In this document: in pieces, positions 17,126-26,406 of the stretch
Layout of the letters: every line of letters begins with the position of its first letter
Position numbering within the stretch: position 1 is the first letter of the stretch
Assembly: GCF_010500925.1 (NCBI RefSeq)
Contig: NZ_QVMG01000004.1
Location: forward strand, 1-64,000
DNA length: 64,000 nucleotides
Source of the DNA: Parabacteroides sp. 52
GTDB lineage: Bacteria; Bacteroidota; Bacteroidia; Bacteroidales; Tannerellaceae
Reading direction: 5' to 3'
Translations under genes and position numbers: made by a program
The notes under the pieces: generated by a model
The model's database searches: none
The model's input: only the letters and a program-made list of their open reading frames with translations
Told to the model about the DNA's origin: nothing

Positions 17126-20100
17126 TCAGGTGGTTTCGGTGTTATTCGTTGCCGGTTTGTGTTGTAGGCTGTATTCGGAAGCTGAAATTCCATACATATT
17201 TTTAAAGCAGGTGGAGAAGTAGGTCGTGGAGTTGAACCCGACCAAAAAAGATATTTCCGAAATGTTTTTAGTTGTTTCCACCAACATCTTTGCTGCTATT
17301 TCCAATCGTTTGTTGCGGATCAGGTCTACGGGCGATAAATCGGTGAGGGCTTTTAGTTTGCGGTAGAAAGTGGCACGTCCCATGCCGATCTCTTTACAAA
17401 TCAGGTCTACGTTCAGATCCGGATTATCCAGGTATTGCTCGATCACTTCAAAGAAACGTTGCATAAAGCGGTCATCGGCCGAGCTGGTCTCAATGCCCAG
17501 AGATTCAAGGGAAAACTTCCTGCCATATAACTCTCTCAGTCGCTCCCGTGCCGCCAGGATATTGTGAATACGAAAGAGCAGTACTTCCATATTAAAAGGC
17601 TTGACAATATAATCGTCCGCACCGCTTTGGTATCCTTCTTTTATATGCATCACCATCGATTTGGCTGTCATGATAATAACCGGGATATGTCCGGTGCGCA
17701 TATCTTCTTTGATCCGTGAACAGAGTTGCAATCCGTCCATTTCCGGCATCATGATGTCACTGACTACCAGATCGGGAATGGATTCGGTGATTCGGTCGAA
17801 AGCGATTTTGCCATTTTCCGCCTCTAATACATCGAAATAAGGCTCCAGCCGTTGTTTGACATAAGTGCGTACCTCCTCATTGTCTTCGGCAAGCAGGATC
17901 TGGTAACGTTGTTTCAGTACCGGCATATCCTGCAGCTGGGCAAGAGTCGTTTCCGTATAATCGGCAGGAATAGGTTCTGCTGCAATAATCTGCTCTTCGG
18001 TATATACCGCCCGATCCACCGGCAGAAGCAGGCAGAAAGCCGAACCTTTGGGTTGATTATCCTCGATCCATATTTTCCCCTGATGCAATTTGATAATAGA
18101 CAAGACGAGGCTGAGTCCGATACCTGTACCTGCCATATTCCGGTTGATCTCATTCTGCCCCTGAAAAAACGGGGTGAAGACAAACTGTTTTTCCGCATCG
18201 GGTATACCCTTGCCGGTATCTTTCACCGAGAGATATACATACCGGTTCGACTGAAGGTTAACCTCCGTCAGGTCGTCCGGGCTAAAACGTTCGCACACTG
18301 CCTCCCGGGGCAGTTGTTCCAGGCAGATTGTTACTGTATCTCCTTGGGAGGTGTGCTTAAAGGCATTGGATAAAAGGTTGAAGATGACCTTTTCCAATAG
18401 GGAGCGATCGAACCAGGCATGCATTTGTACCGTATCCGACTCCAGCTTAAATCGAATCTGATTCTGGGCAGCGATCTGGTTGAATGCAACAAATATTTCT
18501 TGAGTAAACAGGTAGAGGTTGTTTTGTGATACGCGTATTTGCATATTGCCGGACTCGTTTTTCCGCAGATCCATCAATTGATTGACTAATAACAACAGCC
18601 GTTGTGTATTATTAAATACCATTTGCAACGTACTTTTTAAATGTCCTGCCAGATCCACCCGCTGCAGGATTTCTTCCAATGGGGGGATGACAAGCATCAA
18701 AGGGGTACGCAGCTCATGCGAGAAGTTTGTGAACATGCGGATCTTGGATTGATGAAACTCTTCCTGTCTTTGTTGTTCTTTTTGTTTTTCTATCAGGTCG
18801 TGCTCCAGCTTCCGTTTCATGTGAAAATAATAATAGAGGGTGAAAGTGATGCCACAAACGACCAGCGTATAGAAGAGATAGGCATACCAGGTGGCCCATA
18901 CAGGGGGAATGATCTGTATAGAGATGCTTTCCCCTGTATTATTCCATAACCCGTCGTTGTTGGAACCCCTGACATGAAAGATATACCGGCCGGGCTTGAG
19001 ATTGGTATAAAAGGCCTCTTTCCGATTTTCTACATAGTTCCATTCTTTATCGTATCCCTCCAATTTATAGGCATATTTGTTTTGGTTGGGGAAAATATAA
19101 TTTAAAGCGGCATATTTTATTGAAAAATTATTCTGATTATGTTTCAGCCGGATTTCGTTATTGATAAAACCGGTCTGTAAAATATTAGAGGTGTCTTTGA
19201 CTTGAATATCCTGATTATTCACTGTAAGAGCCGTTAGTACCACCGGTGGGAAGAAATCGTTTTTCCGTATATAATCGGGAAGAAAGGAGATTATACCTTC
19301 GTTTCCGCTGAAGTAAATCCGGTTGTTGGGTAAACGGATGCCTCCTTTCATGGTGAACTCATATACCTGTATTTCGTTCCGGTCGGTGTAATTGACAAAC
19401 TCTTTCTTTTGTGGGTTAAAAGAAGAGATTCCTTTTCCCGTACTCAACCATAACTTTTGGTCCTCTCCACAGATGATGGAATAAATATTGTCATCCGGAA
19501 GTCCCTCGGCTGTTGTATACGATTCACGTATGCCCTGCTCTTTGTCAAAGAGATAAAAACCGCCCCCAATGGTAGCAATCCATATGTTCCCATTGGCATC
19601 TCGGACGATATCACTGATATAGTCACTAAGAAGTTTGAAAGGCTCTTCTTGTTGAATATTATACCGTATAACCGTTTGTGTGTGACTGTTGTAATGCGTG
19701 ATGCCCCCGTTATGCGTGCCGGAAAGGTAAACACCGGGTTCTATTTCAAAAAAACAACGGTTGCTGCCAAAAGCCAGATGGGAGGAGTCGGAGAGGGGGA
19801 AGCTGTGTTGGATATGGCCATCGGGAGAAAAACGATACAGCCCGATAGCGCCGGCTGTTCCTACCCATAAGGCTCCGTCACTCGTGCGGGTGATGGTATA
19901 AATGCTGATGTCTTTGCCAAAAGAGTGAAAGAGAGAGAACTTTTTTGTGCGTGTATCGAAACGGTATACTGTCCCTTTATTGGTGCCGCACCAAACGATA
20001 TCGTTTTCAATCAGAAGCGATTTCAGAATGTTTTGGTTATTTCGATTCTCCGGTTGTGCATCCAGGAGGTAATGATGGAATGTATTCTTTTCCGTATCCA

Positions 20101-21244
20101 GGGAAAGAAGACCACCCCCTTCGGTGGCAATCCATAGTTTTTTTTCTTTCTCCTGATAGGCCATGGCCCCGAATATACCGAAGGCGGTGTTCGAAGCCCT
20201 GCCCGGTTCATGAAAAAGGAACCGGCTGTTCAACGGATTACTGAAACTGACTCCCCCGGCATAGGTCCCCACCCAGAAAGTATTTGCATTATCCACGTAG
20301 GAGGAATATACCGAGAAATGTCCCAGCCCTCCCTGGTTGCTCTCAAAATGCGTGAAACGATCGACCGTATTCCCTGTATAATCCAGTATGCTCAGTCCGT
20401 CAAATGTGCCAATAATCAGTTGATTTTCATATTCGAGAATACTGCGGATATGGTTATTCCCGATCCCGCTGTTTTGCGTATGATAATGGCTTACGGTATG
20501 GCTGAAAGGATCGATTTTATTTAATCCGGATTGTTTGGTCCCTACCCATATCTGTTGCCGGGAGTCTTCATAGATTACGCTGATATGATTTTCAGTGACA
20601 GCATCAGAACCTTCTGAGTGGCTGTAGTGATGTATGAAGTGCAGGTCTCTGTCGTATAGATACAAACCATTCCCTTGTGTGCCTACCCATATATTGTCCC
20701 GGCTATCCTGATAGAGTGAGATCGTGTGATGATTTTCGTCTGCAAGGGGGAAAGCGTGGAAGGTTTCGGTTGTTGTATGGAAATAGAAAAGTCCGATATT
20801 GGTGGCAATCCACAAACGCGACTGCCGGTCCAGGTAAATACTGTTGATCCACTCCTTGATAGAGATGAGCTGGTTGGTTTTTTCGCGATCGAATACCGTA
20901 ATCCGGTTGGTCGTTAGATCCAGCCGGTTTAATCCGCTTATGGTGCCGATCCACAGGTTGCCGGATCCATCTTCCAATAAGTCTGTGATATGGTTATGAG
21001 AAAGGCTGCCGGTCTCTTGTGTCTGATGTTTATAGAGGGTAAAAGAGTTGCCGTCGTATTTGTTTAACCCGTTGCGGGTAGCAAACCACATAAACCCTTT
21101 GGAATCCTGATATATTTTTACGACCGTCAATTGAGACAAACCATCCTTTAAGTTTAGGGTATAAAAATGATAAGGCAGTTGATTTGCGTTCAATGCCCCT
21201 ATCAAACAAAAAAGGAAAATAATCAGCCAACGGTTTTTACTCAT
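17126..21244 (-). CDS. Hybrid two-component system regulator (locus A)
   Basis: A one-piece sensor-regulator of 1372 residues: signal peptide; 14-odd Reg_prop beta-propeller repeats (for example GSGNLWIGTISGLNRLD) forming two periplasmic propellers; a Y_Y_Y domain (about 690-770); one membrane segment near 790; HisKA with SHELRTPL (phospho-acceptor His843); HATPase with NLLSNAFKH and GTGIGLSL; a receiver with SDIMMPEMDG (Asp1163); and an AraC-type DNA-binding domain (about 1265-1365). It senses a glycan fragment in the periplasm and activates the adjacent susC operon. The ATG at 21244 (MSKNRW) is chosen because the promoter at 21266-21297 overlaps any longer TTG-initiated reading. Confidence 0.95.
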   Translation of the reverse strand: MSKNRWLIIFLFCLIGALNANQLPYHFYTLNLKDGLSQLTVVKIYQDSKGFMWFATRNGLNKYDGNSFTLYKHQTQETGSLSHNHITDLLEDGSGNLWIGTISGLNRLDLTTNRITVFDREKTNQLISIKEWINSIYLDRQSRLWIATNIGLFYFHTTTETFHAFPLADENHHTISLYQDSRDNIWVGTQGNGLYLYDRDLHFIHHYSHSEGSDAVTENHISVIYEDSRQQIWVGTKQSGLNKIDPFSHTVSHYHTQNSGIGNNHIRSILEYENQLIIGTFDGLSILDYTGNTVDRFTHFESNQGGLGHFSVYSSYVDNANTFWVGTYAGGVSFSNPLNSRFLFHEPGRASNTAFGIFGAMAYQEKEKKLWIATEGGGLLSLDTEKNTFHHYLLDAQPENRNNQNILKSLLIENDIVWCGTNKGTVYRFDTRTKKFSLFHSFGKDISIYTITRTSDGALWVGTAGAIGLYRFSPDGHIQHSFPLSDSSHLAFGSNRCFFEIEPGVYLSGTHNGGITHYNSHTQTVIRYNIQQEEPFKLLSDYISDIVRDANGNIWIATIGGGFYLFDKEQGIRESYTTAEGLPDDNIYSIICGEDQKLWLSTGKGISSFNPQKKEFVNYTDRNEIQVYEFTMKGGIRLPNNRIYFSGNEGIISFLPDYIRKNDFFPPVVLTALTVNNQDIQVKDTSNILQTGFINNEIRLKHNQNNFSIKYAALNYIFPNQNKYAYKLEGYDKEWNYVENRKEAFYTNLKPGRYIFHVRGSNNDGLWNNTGESISIQIIPPVWATWYAYLFYTLVVCGITFTLYYYFHMKRKLEHDLIEKQKEQQRQEEFHQSKIRMFTNFSHELRTPLMLVIPPLEEILQRVDLAGHLKSTLQMVFNNTQRLLLLVNQLMDLRKNESGNMQIRVSQNNLYLFTQEIFVAFNQIAAQNQIRFKLESDTVQMHAWFDRSLLEKVIFNLLSNAFKHTSQGDTVTICLEQLPREAVCERFSPDDLTEVNLQSNRYVYLSVKDTGKGIPDAEKQFVFTPFFQGQNEINRNMAGTGIGLSLVLSIIKLHQGKIWIEDNQPKGSAFCLLLPVDRAVYTEEQIIAAEPIPADYTETTLAQLQDMPVLKQRYQILLAEDNEEVRTYVKQRLEPYFDVLEAENGKIAFDRITESIPDLVVSDIMMPEMDGLQLCSRIKEDMRTGHIPVIIMTAKSMVMHIKEGYQSGADDYIVKPFNMEVLLFRIHNILAARERLRELYGRKFSLESLGIETSSADDRFMQRFFEVIEQYLDNPDLNVDLICKEIGMGRATFYRKLKALTDLSPVDLIRNKRLEIAAKMLVETTKNISEISFLVGFNSTTYFSTCFKNMYGISASEYSLQHKPATNNTETT

Positions 21245-21265
21245 GACTTCATAGTGGATATTTTG

Positions 21266-21297
21266 CAAATATAGTGAAAGCCGAATGCAGAGCCAAA
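21266..21297 (-). promoter_or_regulatory. Promoter of the locus A HTCS gene
   Basis: TTTG, 20 bp, then TATATTTG: a complete Bacteroidales vegetative promoter on the - strand. The predicted start is near 21259, giving a leader of about 15 nt before the ATG at 21244. The regulator therefore looks constitutively expressed. Confidence 0.75.
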
Positions 21298-21483
21298 CTT
21301 GTTTGAGCTATGTTGAGGCGCATCCTATATTCTGCAAAAATACAGAATAAAAAAGTTAAAAAGAACAGAATGTAGTAAGTTGATTGTAAATCAGGCTGTT
21401 TTGATGAAATTCGGTTTTTGTATAGGCCCAATTGTGCTTATTTTTCGAGTTGTGCAACAGCCACGCTTGTTGTGCGTTCGGCC

Positions 21484-22383
21484 TTATTTGTTTTCCACGT
21501 TTATTTCCATTTCAGACTTATGTTCTAAATAATACTCAAGTACTTTTTGTGCAAAATCATATTTGCTGGCAAGACGTGTTTCTCCGAAATGGTTTGACAC
21601 GGTTAACTCTACAACATCTTTACCTCCGTTGGTATATGTTTTTGCTGAATTGAGTTTCTCTTCTACATAATATTCTATGTTTTCTGGAAAATATTGATTT
21701 CTCCTTTGTCCAAATAAAAATGTATGAGTAGAAATCGAATATTTAACTAATTCACCATTGATTAAAACATTTGAGATAGCCAAAAGCGTACAATCAATTT
21801 CAAACTGCCTTGTATTCGGCCACACTTTAGTTAAAGTTAGTTCTAACACATGTGCTTGGTTACTGGAATTCTCGTATACCGTAAAGAGCGGGTTCCATTG
21901 TGAAACATCAATATTTTTCGTATACACAGGTATTATTTCTTGATGTGAGAGATAGTGGTTCAGAATAGATTCACTCAATTTATCGTCGGTGTACCATTCT
22001 CCTGTAGGATCAGCATGTCCCATATCTACTCCATCCTCATAGAACGTCAAAGACTCCATGCGAAGTTGCATTCTGTAATTATCATCAATTTTATTTACTT
22101 GCATCATATAGCTACTGCCGGTCCCCGATGTTGTTGATTTGGAATGATTAAAGACATTGAACATAAGATAGAAGATTTCTCCAATTGACTCTGTAGCTGT
22201 TCCATATTTTAAGTAGTCATATTTACAAATATTACCTAAATATAGGATATTATCATTTGTTTCTGAAATTACAATACGTGATTCATTCATGGTACTACTA
22301 TTTGGACGTTTCTGACCACTACAAACTGTTGTAATGGTCAATGTAAAAATAATCAATGTAAAATATTTCATTATTTTCTTCAT
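21484..22383 (-). CDS. Secreted hypothetical protein
   Basis: A 299-residue protein with an N-terminal signal sequence (hydrophobic about 5-20, then VCSGQ; the Cys could also be a lipid-anchor site). The mature part contains no motif I recognise: mixed alpha/beta, with several Tyr-rich and Asn-rich stretches and a charged C-terminus (KSEMEINVENK). The DNA is markedly richer in A and T than the flanking polysaccharide genes, and so is its neighbour at 22440-22736, suggesting shared origin by transfer. Function is unknown. Confidence 0.65.
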   Translation of the reverse strand: MKKIMKYFTLIIFTLTITTVCSGQKRPNSSTMNESRIVISETNDNILYLGNICKYDYLKYGTATESIGEIFYLMFNVFNHSKSTTSGTGSSYMMQVNKIDDNYRMQLRMESLTFYEDGVDMGHADPTGEWYTDDKLSESILNHYLSHQEIIPVYTKNIDVSQWNPLFTVYENSSNQAHVLELTLTKVWPNTRQFEIDCTLLAISNVLINGELVKYSISTHTFLFGQRRNQYFPENIEYYVEEKLNSAKTYTNGGKDVVELTVSNHFGETRLASKYDFAQKVLEYYLEHKSEMEINVENK

Positions 22384-22439
22384 TTACTTTTTGCAAATCA
22401 CTATCGCCTGCTGACATTTTTATGTTTTTTTATATTTCA

Positions 22440-22736
22440 CTATAACCCGACTTTGGATATGCTATGAATTATTGCACAAATCGAATAAATAACAAAAATA
22501 GCAACTAAATTCAATAGTAAAAATAGAATTCTTTTTGGTGCATGATTTATTGTTATCACATAATAGACAGAGTACAACAAATTTACCCCCATCCATACTG
22601 TAAAAAAGATATTTCCATATTTTTTACCTAACATTCCTCCTTCATGTCCTAATGGTGTGGAATGATAAATCAAAATCATTGACAAAATAAGGGTAATGGT
22701 GTTTATTAATAGTAATTTACAAATACTAATTTTCAT
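22440..22736 (-). CDS. Small membrane hypothetical protein
   Basis: A 98-residue protein with three strongly hydrophobic segments (about 5-24, 41-60 and 68-90), so probably an inner-membrane protein. No functional motif is visible. It lies 34 nt after the winged-helix-like gene and 56 nt before the secreted hypothetical gene on the same strand, so the three may be cotranscribed. AT-rich base use sets it apart from the regulator gene upstream. Confidence 0.6.
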   Translation of the reverse strand: MKISICKLLLINTITLILSMILIYHSTPLGHEGGMLGKKYGNIFFTVWMGVNLLYSVYYVITINHAPKRILFLLLNLVAIFVIYSICAIIHSISKVGL

Positions 22737-22770
22737 AATTCATTTCTGTTGTTTTACTCTGTTTATGTCC

Positions 22771-23289
22771 TCATCGATTGAATCTTTTATCCAATTCTTT
22801 GATGGCGATTTCTACTTCCAACGGATCGCCCAGGCGTAAGGTGTCGACCAGGGCCAGAAATTCATAGAGGGCAGGGTCTTGTTCGATGAAATGGGGGATT
22901 TTATCATACAAAGGGACTACCGAACTGCCTCGCCTTGTGCCTTTGTAATGTGGCCATACATAGACCTCTTTTCCTTCCATGATATATAAACGCATGGGGT
23001 TGGCGGAATGTGCCGTGCCTATTCCCCGGGTGGGACAACCCAACTGGGGAGGGAATACATACCTTAATCCATGTATGAGGAAGTTGCGCAAGGCGGTTTT
23101 TTGTACGATGCGTTTGTGCTCATCTACCAGGCCGGCGATGCGATTTCTTTCCATGGCGCCTGTTACTTCACTTGCGCTGAGTGAAAGGGCAGAAGCAATG
23201 CCTGCGAATGTCCAGGGTGTATCGTGGTAGGTGATGATTTTCAAGAGGATCACGATGTCCTGTGGGCGCATTCCGTTGTGTTTATGCAT
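22771..23289 (-). CDS. Winged-helix-like DNA-binding protein, probably autoregulated
   Basis: A 172-residue protein. Residues about 5-60 look like a winged helix-turn-helix of the MarR/IclR kind (QDIVILLKIITYHDTPWTFAGIASALSLSASEVTGAMERNRIAGLV). The rest, with PQLGCPTRGIGTAHSANP and a C-terminal helical region (FIEQDPALYEFLALVDTLRLG), is not a domain I know. The ATG at 23289 is preferred over an upstream TTG because the promoter and its palindrome (23301-23352) overlap the longer reading. It may repress itself by binding that palindrome. The GC content matches the chromosome better than its two downstream neighbours. Confidence 0.75.
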   Translation of the reverse strand: MHKHNGMRPQDIVILLKIITYHDTPWTFAGIASALSLSASEVTGAMERNRIAGLVDEHKRIVQKTALRNFLIHGLRYVFPPQLGCPTRGIGTAHSANPMRLYIMEGKEVYVWPHYKGTRRGSSVVPLYDKIPHFIEQDPALYEFLALVDTLRLGDPLEVEIAIKELDKRFNR

Positions 23290-23300
23290 AATTTGTGTGT

Positions 23301-23324
23301 ATTTGCAATTTGTGAATTGCAAAT
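23301..23324. promoter_or_regulatory. Operator-like perfect palindrome
   Basis: ATTTGCAATT, a 4-bp centre TGTG, then AATTGCAAAT: a perfect 10-bp inverted repeat. It overlaps the -7 element (23320-23327) and the predicted start of the winged-helix-like gene, an ideal site for autorepression. Confidence 0.6.
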
Positions 23325-23352
23325 ATACGTATTTTATGTATTAATATACAAA
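23320..23352 (-). promoter_or_regulatory. Promoter of the winged-helix-like gene
   Basis: TTTG, 21 bp, then TATATTTG on the - strand, a full match to the Bacteroidales consensus. Transcription would begin near 23313, inside the palindrome. Confidence 0.75.
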
Positions 23353-23496
23353 TAATTAACTATGCTTTTGTGAAATTGTTTATTCCCGGATATACGGCTT
23401 GGGGAAAGGCCGTTTATGAGATGAATACCTCGCTTATTGAAGCTTTTCTCTCTATTGTTTGGGGAATTGATAAGGGGGATTTGGGGGGAGAAATCT

Positions 23497-23584
23497 ATTG
23501 CCGAAGGGCATCAACAGTATTGCCGATGCGCATCGGCAACATTGCTGAAGGGCATCGACAATATTGCCGATGCGCATCGGCAAC
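23497..23584. repeat. Tandem 44-bp repeat carrying perfect 20-bp palindromes
   Basis: Two adjacent 44-bp copies (23497-23540 and 23541-23584) differ at only a few positions. Each ends with the perfect palindrome TTGCCGATGCGCATCGGCAA (23520-23539 and 23564-23583), and each begins with a related half (TTGCCGAAGGGCATC or TTGCTGAAGGGCATC). It lies 30 nt beyond the GH43-GH105 stop codon. There is no T run typical of a terminator. The form recalls REP-like intergenic elements. Confidence 0.75.
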
Positions 23585-23613
23585 AAAATACTCCTTCTTA
23601 AAAGGAGCGAAAT

Positions 23614-26391
23614 TCAGGGTACGAGACCTAGTTTATCCATTTCCAATACGGCCATGATAAATGGGCCGATCACTTTAGGATCATTGGCTCGGATCATTTC
23701 GTTGATATAGTAGTTATAATCTCCCGAACGGTTATCTTTGCCCCCTAAGCCGGCTACTCCACAAGCGCGGGTGATGTGCATGAGACCATTCGTATCGAAC
23801 TCTACAAATTCTTTGATAAAACCTTTGTAAGCTTTTTCGGCCACCTGGCGATAGGAGGCATCGATATATCCCATACGCACGGCTTTCAACAGGGAATAGA
23901 TAAACATGGCCGAGCAGGAAGACTCGACATAATTGCCTTTGTCTCCGCTCCGGTCCAACACCTGATACCAGAGTCCTGTTTTTTTATCTTGTATTTCTTT
24001 CAACTTACCGGCTATATGGTTGAGGATCTCCAGAACCTCTGTCCGTCCTTCCTGGTCGACAGGCACAAAATCAAGGGCGTCGACAATGGCCATAGCGTAC
24101 CACCCTAAGGCGCGGCCCCAGGTATGTTTGGATTGTCCGGTTACTTTGTCGGCCCAGAACATTTCCCGGCTGAGATCGCAGGCGTGCCGGTACAAACCGT
24201 TTGCCGGGTCATAGGTATGGCGGGCGGCCATGCGGATCTGGTTGATTACATCGGCAAAGTCTTGTGGGCGGTTGAAGCGGGCGGCATATTCAGCCATAAA
24301 AGGAGTACCCATATAAACCCCATCCAACCATACCTGATGGGGGTAAATCTTTTTATGCCAGAAGCCTCCATCTTCATTCCGGGGGTGTGTGTCCAATTGG
24401 CTGCGCAACAGATCGATGGCCTTTTTGATTTTGGGATCCTTTGTATAATCGTAGAGCCGGAATAATATCTTTCCTGAATTGACACGGTCGATATTGTAAT
24501 CGGATAATTTATAAGCTGTGATACTTCCGTCCGCCTGGATCATGGTATCGGCATACGCCAGGGCGTAATCGAAATACTTCTCGTCTCCATTCTTTTCATA
24601 TAGTTGGAGGAAGGCCTGCAGTTCCAGACCATGGCAATAATCCCATTTGAGAGTAGGCTGAAAATCGAGTTGCCAGGATTCGGGACAACGGATCATCTCC
24701 GCGTCGGCAATCTTCACGGCATAAGAGAGCGGCTCTTTCGTTTGTTTTTCCGGCTTACTGATGCGGAACCAGTCCACCTCGGCCCAGCCTCCATCGTTTG
24801 TCTGCATCGCCGGCCGGGTACAAAAGGTACCTATCTTAGCCCCGATCCATTTGCCTTCTTTTGCCTGGAAACGATGGCCCAGGGGATGAAATGTTTTGCC
24901 GTCCGTGCTATACGAGAAATGGCAGACAGCCTGTGCGTCGAAGGATGCTTGCAGATACACCCATGTCGTCTCTAAAGGAATGGATGCATTTACTGTTTCC
25001 GTCTTTCCTTCGTCTGCCTTTTCACAAACCACCTGGGAGAGAAGGAGACCTTTCTCTGTATTTTCCAATAAGAGTCCGCTATAATCCCGGCCCATGACTA
25101 CGAGTCCGGTGCGTTCGCCTGTATACTTGGGTGAAGGGGAAAAGCGCAGTTTCATTGTCGCTGTAAAAACATCGGCGGGTGTTTTCTGTAATAAGAGGTT
25201 GGGGACATCCCAAAGGCTCCGGTAGGAGTCCGTTACCGGATAGGAATATAAACGGATACATCCTTTGGCGGCATCGTTGAATATCCACTTCGGGTTATAG
25301 TTGGCATGCCATTGCCATTGCAGGCCCAGTTCGTTTGTTGTAAACTCATCACTTTCGTGCGGGCTGCATATGGGATAGGTTTTACCCACGTTGGGCTTTT
25401 TATATTGTAGTACGGGTTCGCCGCAACCGTCCTGGTCTTTATCCGCACCAATCACCGGCCAGTCATTCACCCATTGCATGGGTTGCAGGTGTACAATACG
25501 TCCGTAGGCACCCACGTCCTGGAAGTGTAAGAACCAGTCTTCGCCTGTTGTCGTATCTACCCAGGCTCCTTGATGCGGTCCGTTTATCCGGCTCTTTCCT
25601 TGAGCGAGTACAATCTTTTCTTCGTAAGGTCCATAGGGATGGGTGGCACGCAAGGCAAGCTGCCATCCGGTAGCTACCCCGCCGGCAGGGGCGAACAGGT
25701 AATAAAAACCGTTTCGTTTATAGAACTTAGGCCCTTCGATAGTCTCCTGTTTGTCATGCCCGTCAAAGATGATACGGCTTTCTGTGATTGCTTCTGTGGC
25801 TTCTGCATTCAACTCACACAGGGCCAATACACTCTTCAGTCCTGCACGGCTTCCGGCATAGGCATGGACCAGGTAGACTCTTCCGTCGTCATCCCATAAG
25901 GGGGAGGTGTCGATAATGCCTTTGCCTGTTTTTACCAGAACCGGTTCGCTCCAGGGACCTTGTATATCTTTTGTTTTTGTCATAAAGACTCCCTGATCCG
26001 GATCGCCCCAGAATATATAAAATACCCCTTTGTGGTGACGGATACACGGTGCCCACACCCGGTTGCCATGTTCCGGTATTTCCGGCTCGGATACCGGTGG
26101 CAGGGCATAAGGAATGGCAGCACTGATAATATTCCAGTTCACCAGGTCTTTCGAATGTAATATCTGCAATCCAGGTATGCACTGAAAGCTGGAGGAGGTC
26201 ATATAATAATCCTCTCCCACCCGGATGGCGTCCGGATCTGAATAGTCGGCATACAGGATGGGGTTGCGATAACTGCCGTCTCCTTTGTCTGCCACCCATA
26301 CGGGAGAGATATAATTTGTTTGTCCTATGACCGGATAAATTTTTAGGAATAAGGAGGATACGATACTAAAAAACAGGATGTAATTCTTCAT
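23614..26391 (-). CDS. GH43 glycosidase fused to GH105 unsaturated glucuronyl/rhamnogalacturonyl hydrolase
   Basis: A 925-residue secreted fusion. After a signal peptide (about 1-23), residues 35-330 are a GH43 five-bladed propeller with the expected acids: Asp52 in YSDPDAI (base), the DTSPLWDDDG stretch, and Glu219 in TIEGPKF (acid). A GH43-associated beta-sandwich follows (about 345-540). Residues about 555-925 form a GH105 (alpha/alpha)6 barrel with KWDYCHGLELQAF, the catalytic-type Asp690 in HQVWLDGVYMG, and WGRALGWYAMAI. GH43 would trim arabinose, xylose or galactose side chains; GH105 removes the unsaturated uronate left by pectate or rhamnogalacturonan lyases. It lies 15 nt after the DUF4861 gene in one operon. 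Confidence 0.92.
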   Translation of the reverse strand: MKNYILFFSIVSSLFLKIYPVIGQTNYISPVWVADKGDGSYRNPILYADYSDPDAIRVGEDYYMTSSSFQCIPGLQILHSKDLVNWNIISAAIPYALPPVSEPEIPEHGNRVWAPCIRHHKGVFYIFWGDPDQGVFMTKTKDIQGPWSEPVLVKTGKGIIDTSPLWDDDGRVYLVHAYAGSRAGLKSVLALCELNAEATEAITESRIIFDGHDKQETIEGPKFYKRNGFYYLFAPAGGVATGWQLALRATHPYGPYEEKIVLAQGKSRINGPHQGAWVDTTTGEDWFLHFQDVGAYGRIVHLQPMQWVNDWPVIGADKDQDGCGEPVLQYKKPNVGKTYPICSPHESDEFTTNELGLQWQWHANYNPKWIFNDAAKGCIRLYSYPVTDSYRSLWDVPNLLLQKTPADVFTATMKLRFSPSPKYTGERTGLVVMGRDYSGLLLENTEKGLLLSQVVCEKADEGKTETVNASIPLETTWVYLQASFDAQAVCHFSYSTDGKTFHPLGHRFQAKEGKWIGAKIGTFCTRPAMQTNDGGWAEVDWFRISKPEKQTKEPLSYAVKIADAEMIRCPESWQLDFQPTLKWDYCHGLELQAFLQLYEKNGDEKYFDYALAYADTMIQADGSITAYKLSDYNIDRVNSGKILFRLYDYTKDPKIKKAIDLLRSQLDTHPRNEDGGFWHKKIYPHQVWLDGVYMGTPFMAEYAARFNRPQDFADVINQIRMAARHTYDPANGLYRHACDLSREMFWADKVTGQSKHTWGRALGWYAMAIVDALDFVPVDQEGRTEVLEILNHIAGKLKEIQDKKTGLWYQVLDRSGDKGNYVESSCSAMFIYSLLKAVRMGYIDASYRQVAEKAYKGFIKEFVEFDTNGLMHITRACGVAGLGGKDNRSGDYNYYINEMIRANDPKVIGPFIMAVLEMDKLGLVP

Positions 26392-26406
26392 GGTATGTTT
26401 TTTCTT

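Noticed and set aside
17852..18373. A 173-codon + strand frame inside the HTCS gene
   Set aside because: It is antisense to conserved kinase motifs. It is a frame shadow.
21445..21485. attC-like recombination site with GTTGTGC motifs
   Set aside because: The arms do not pair with the spacing of an attC site and there is no integrase in the window.
23497..23584. Possible CRISPR array
   Set aside because: There are only two adjacent copies without distinct spacers, and no cas genes nearby. It is a tandem palindromic repeat.
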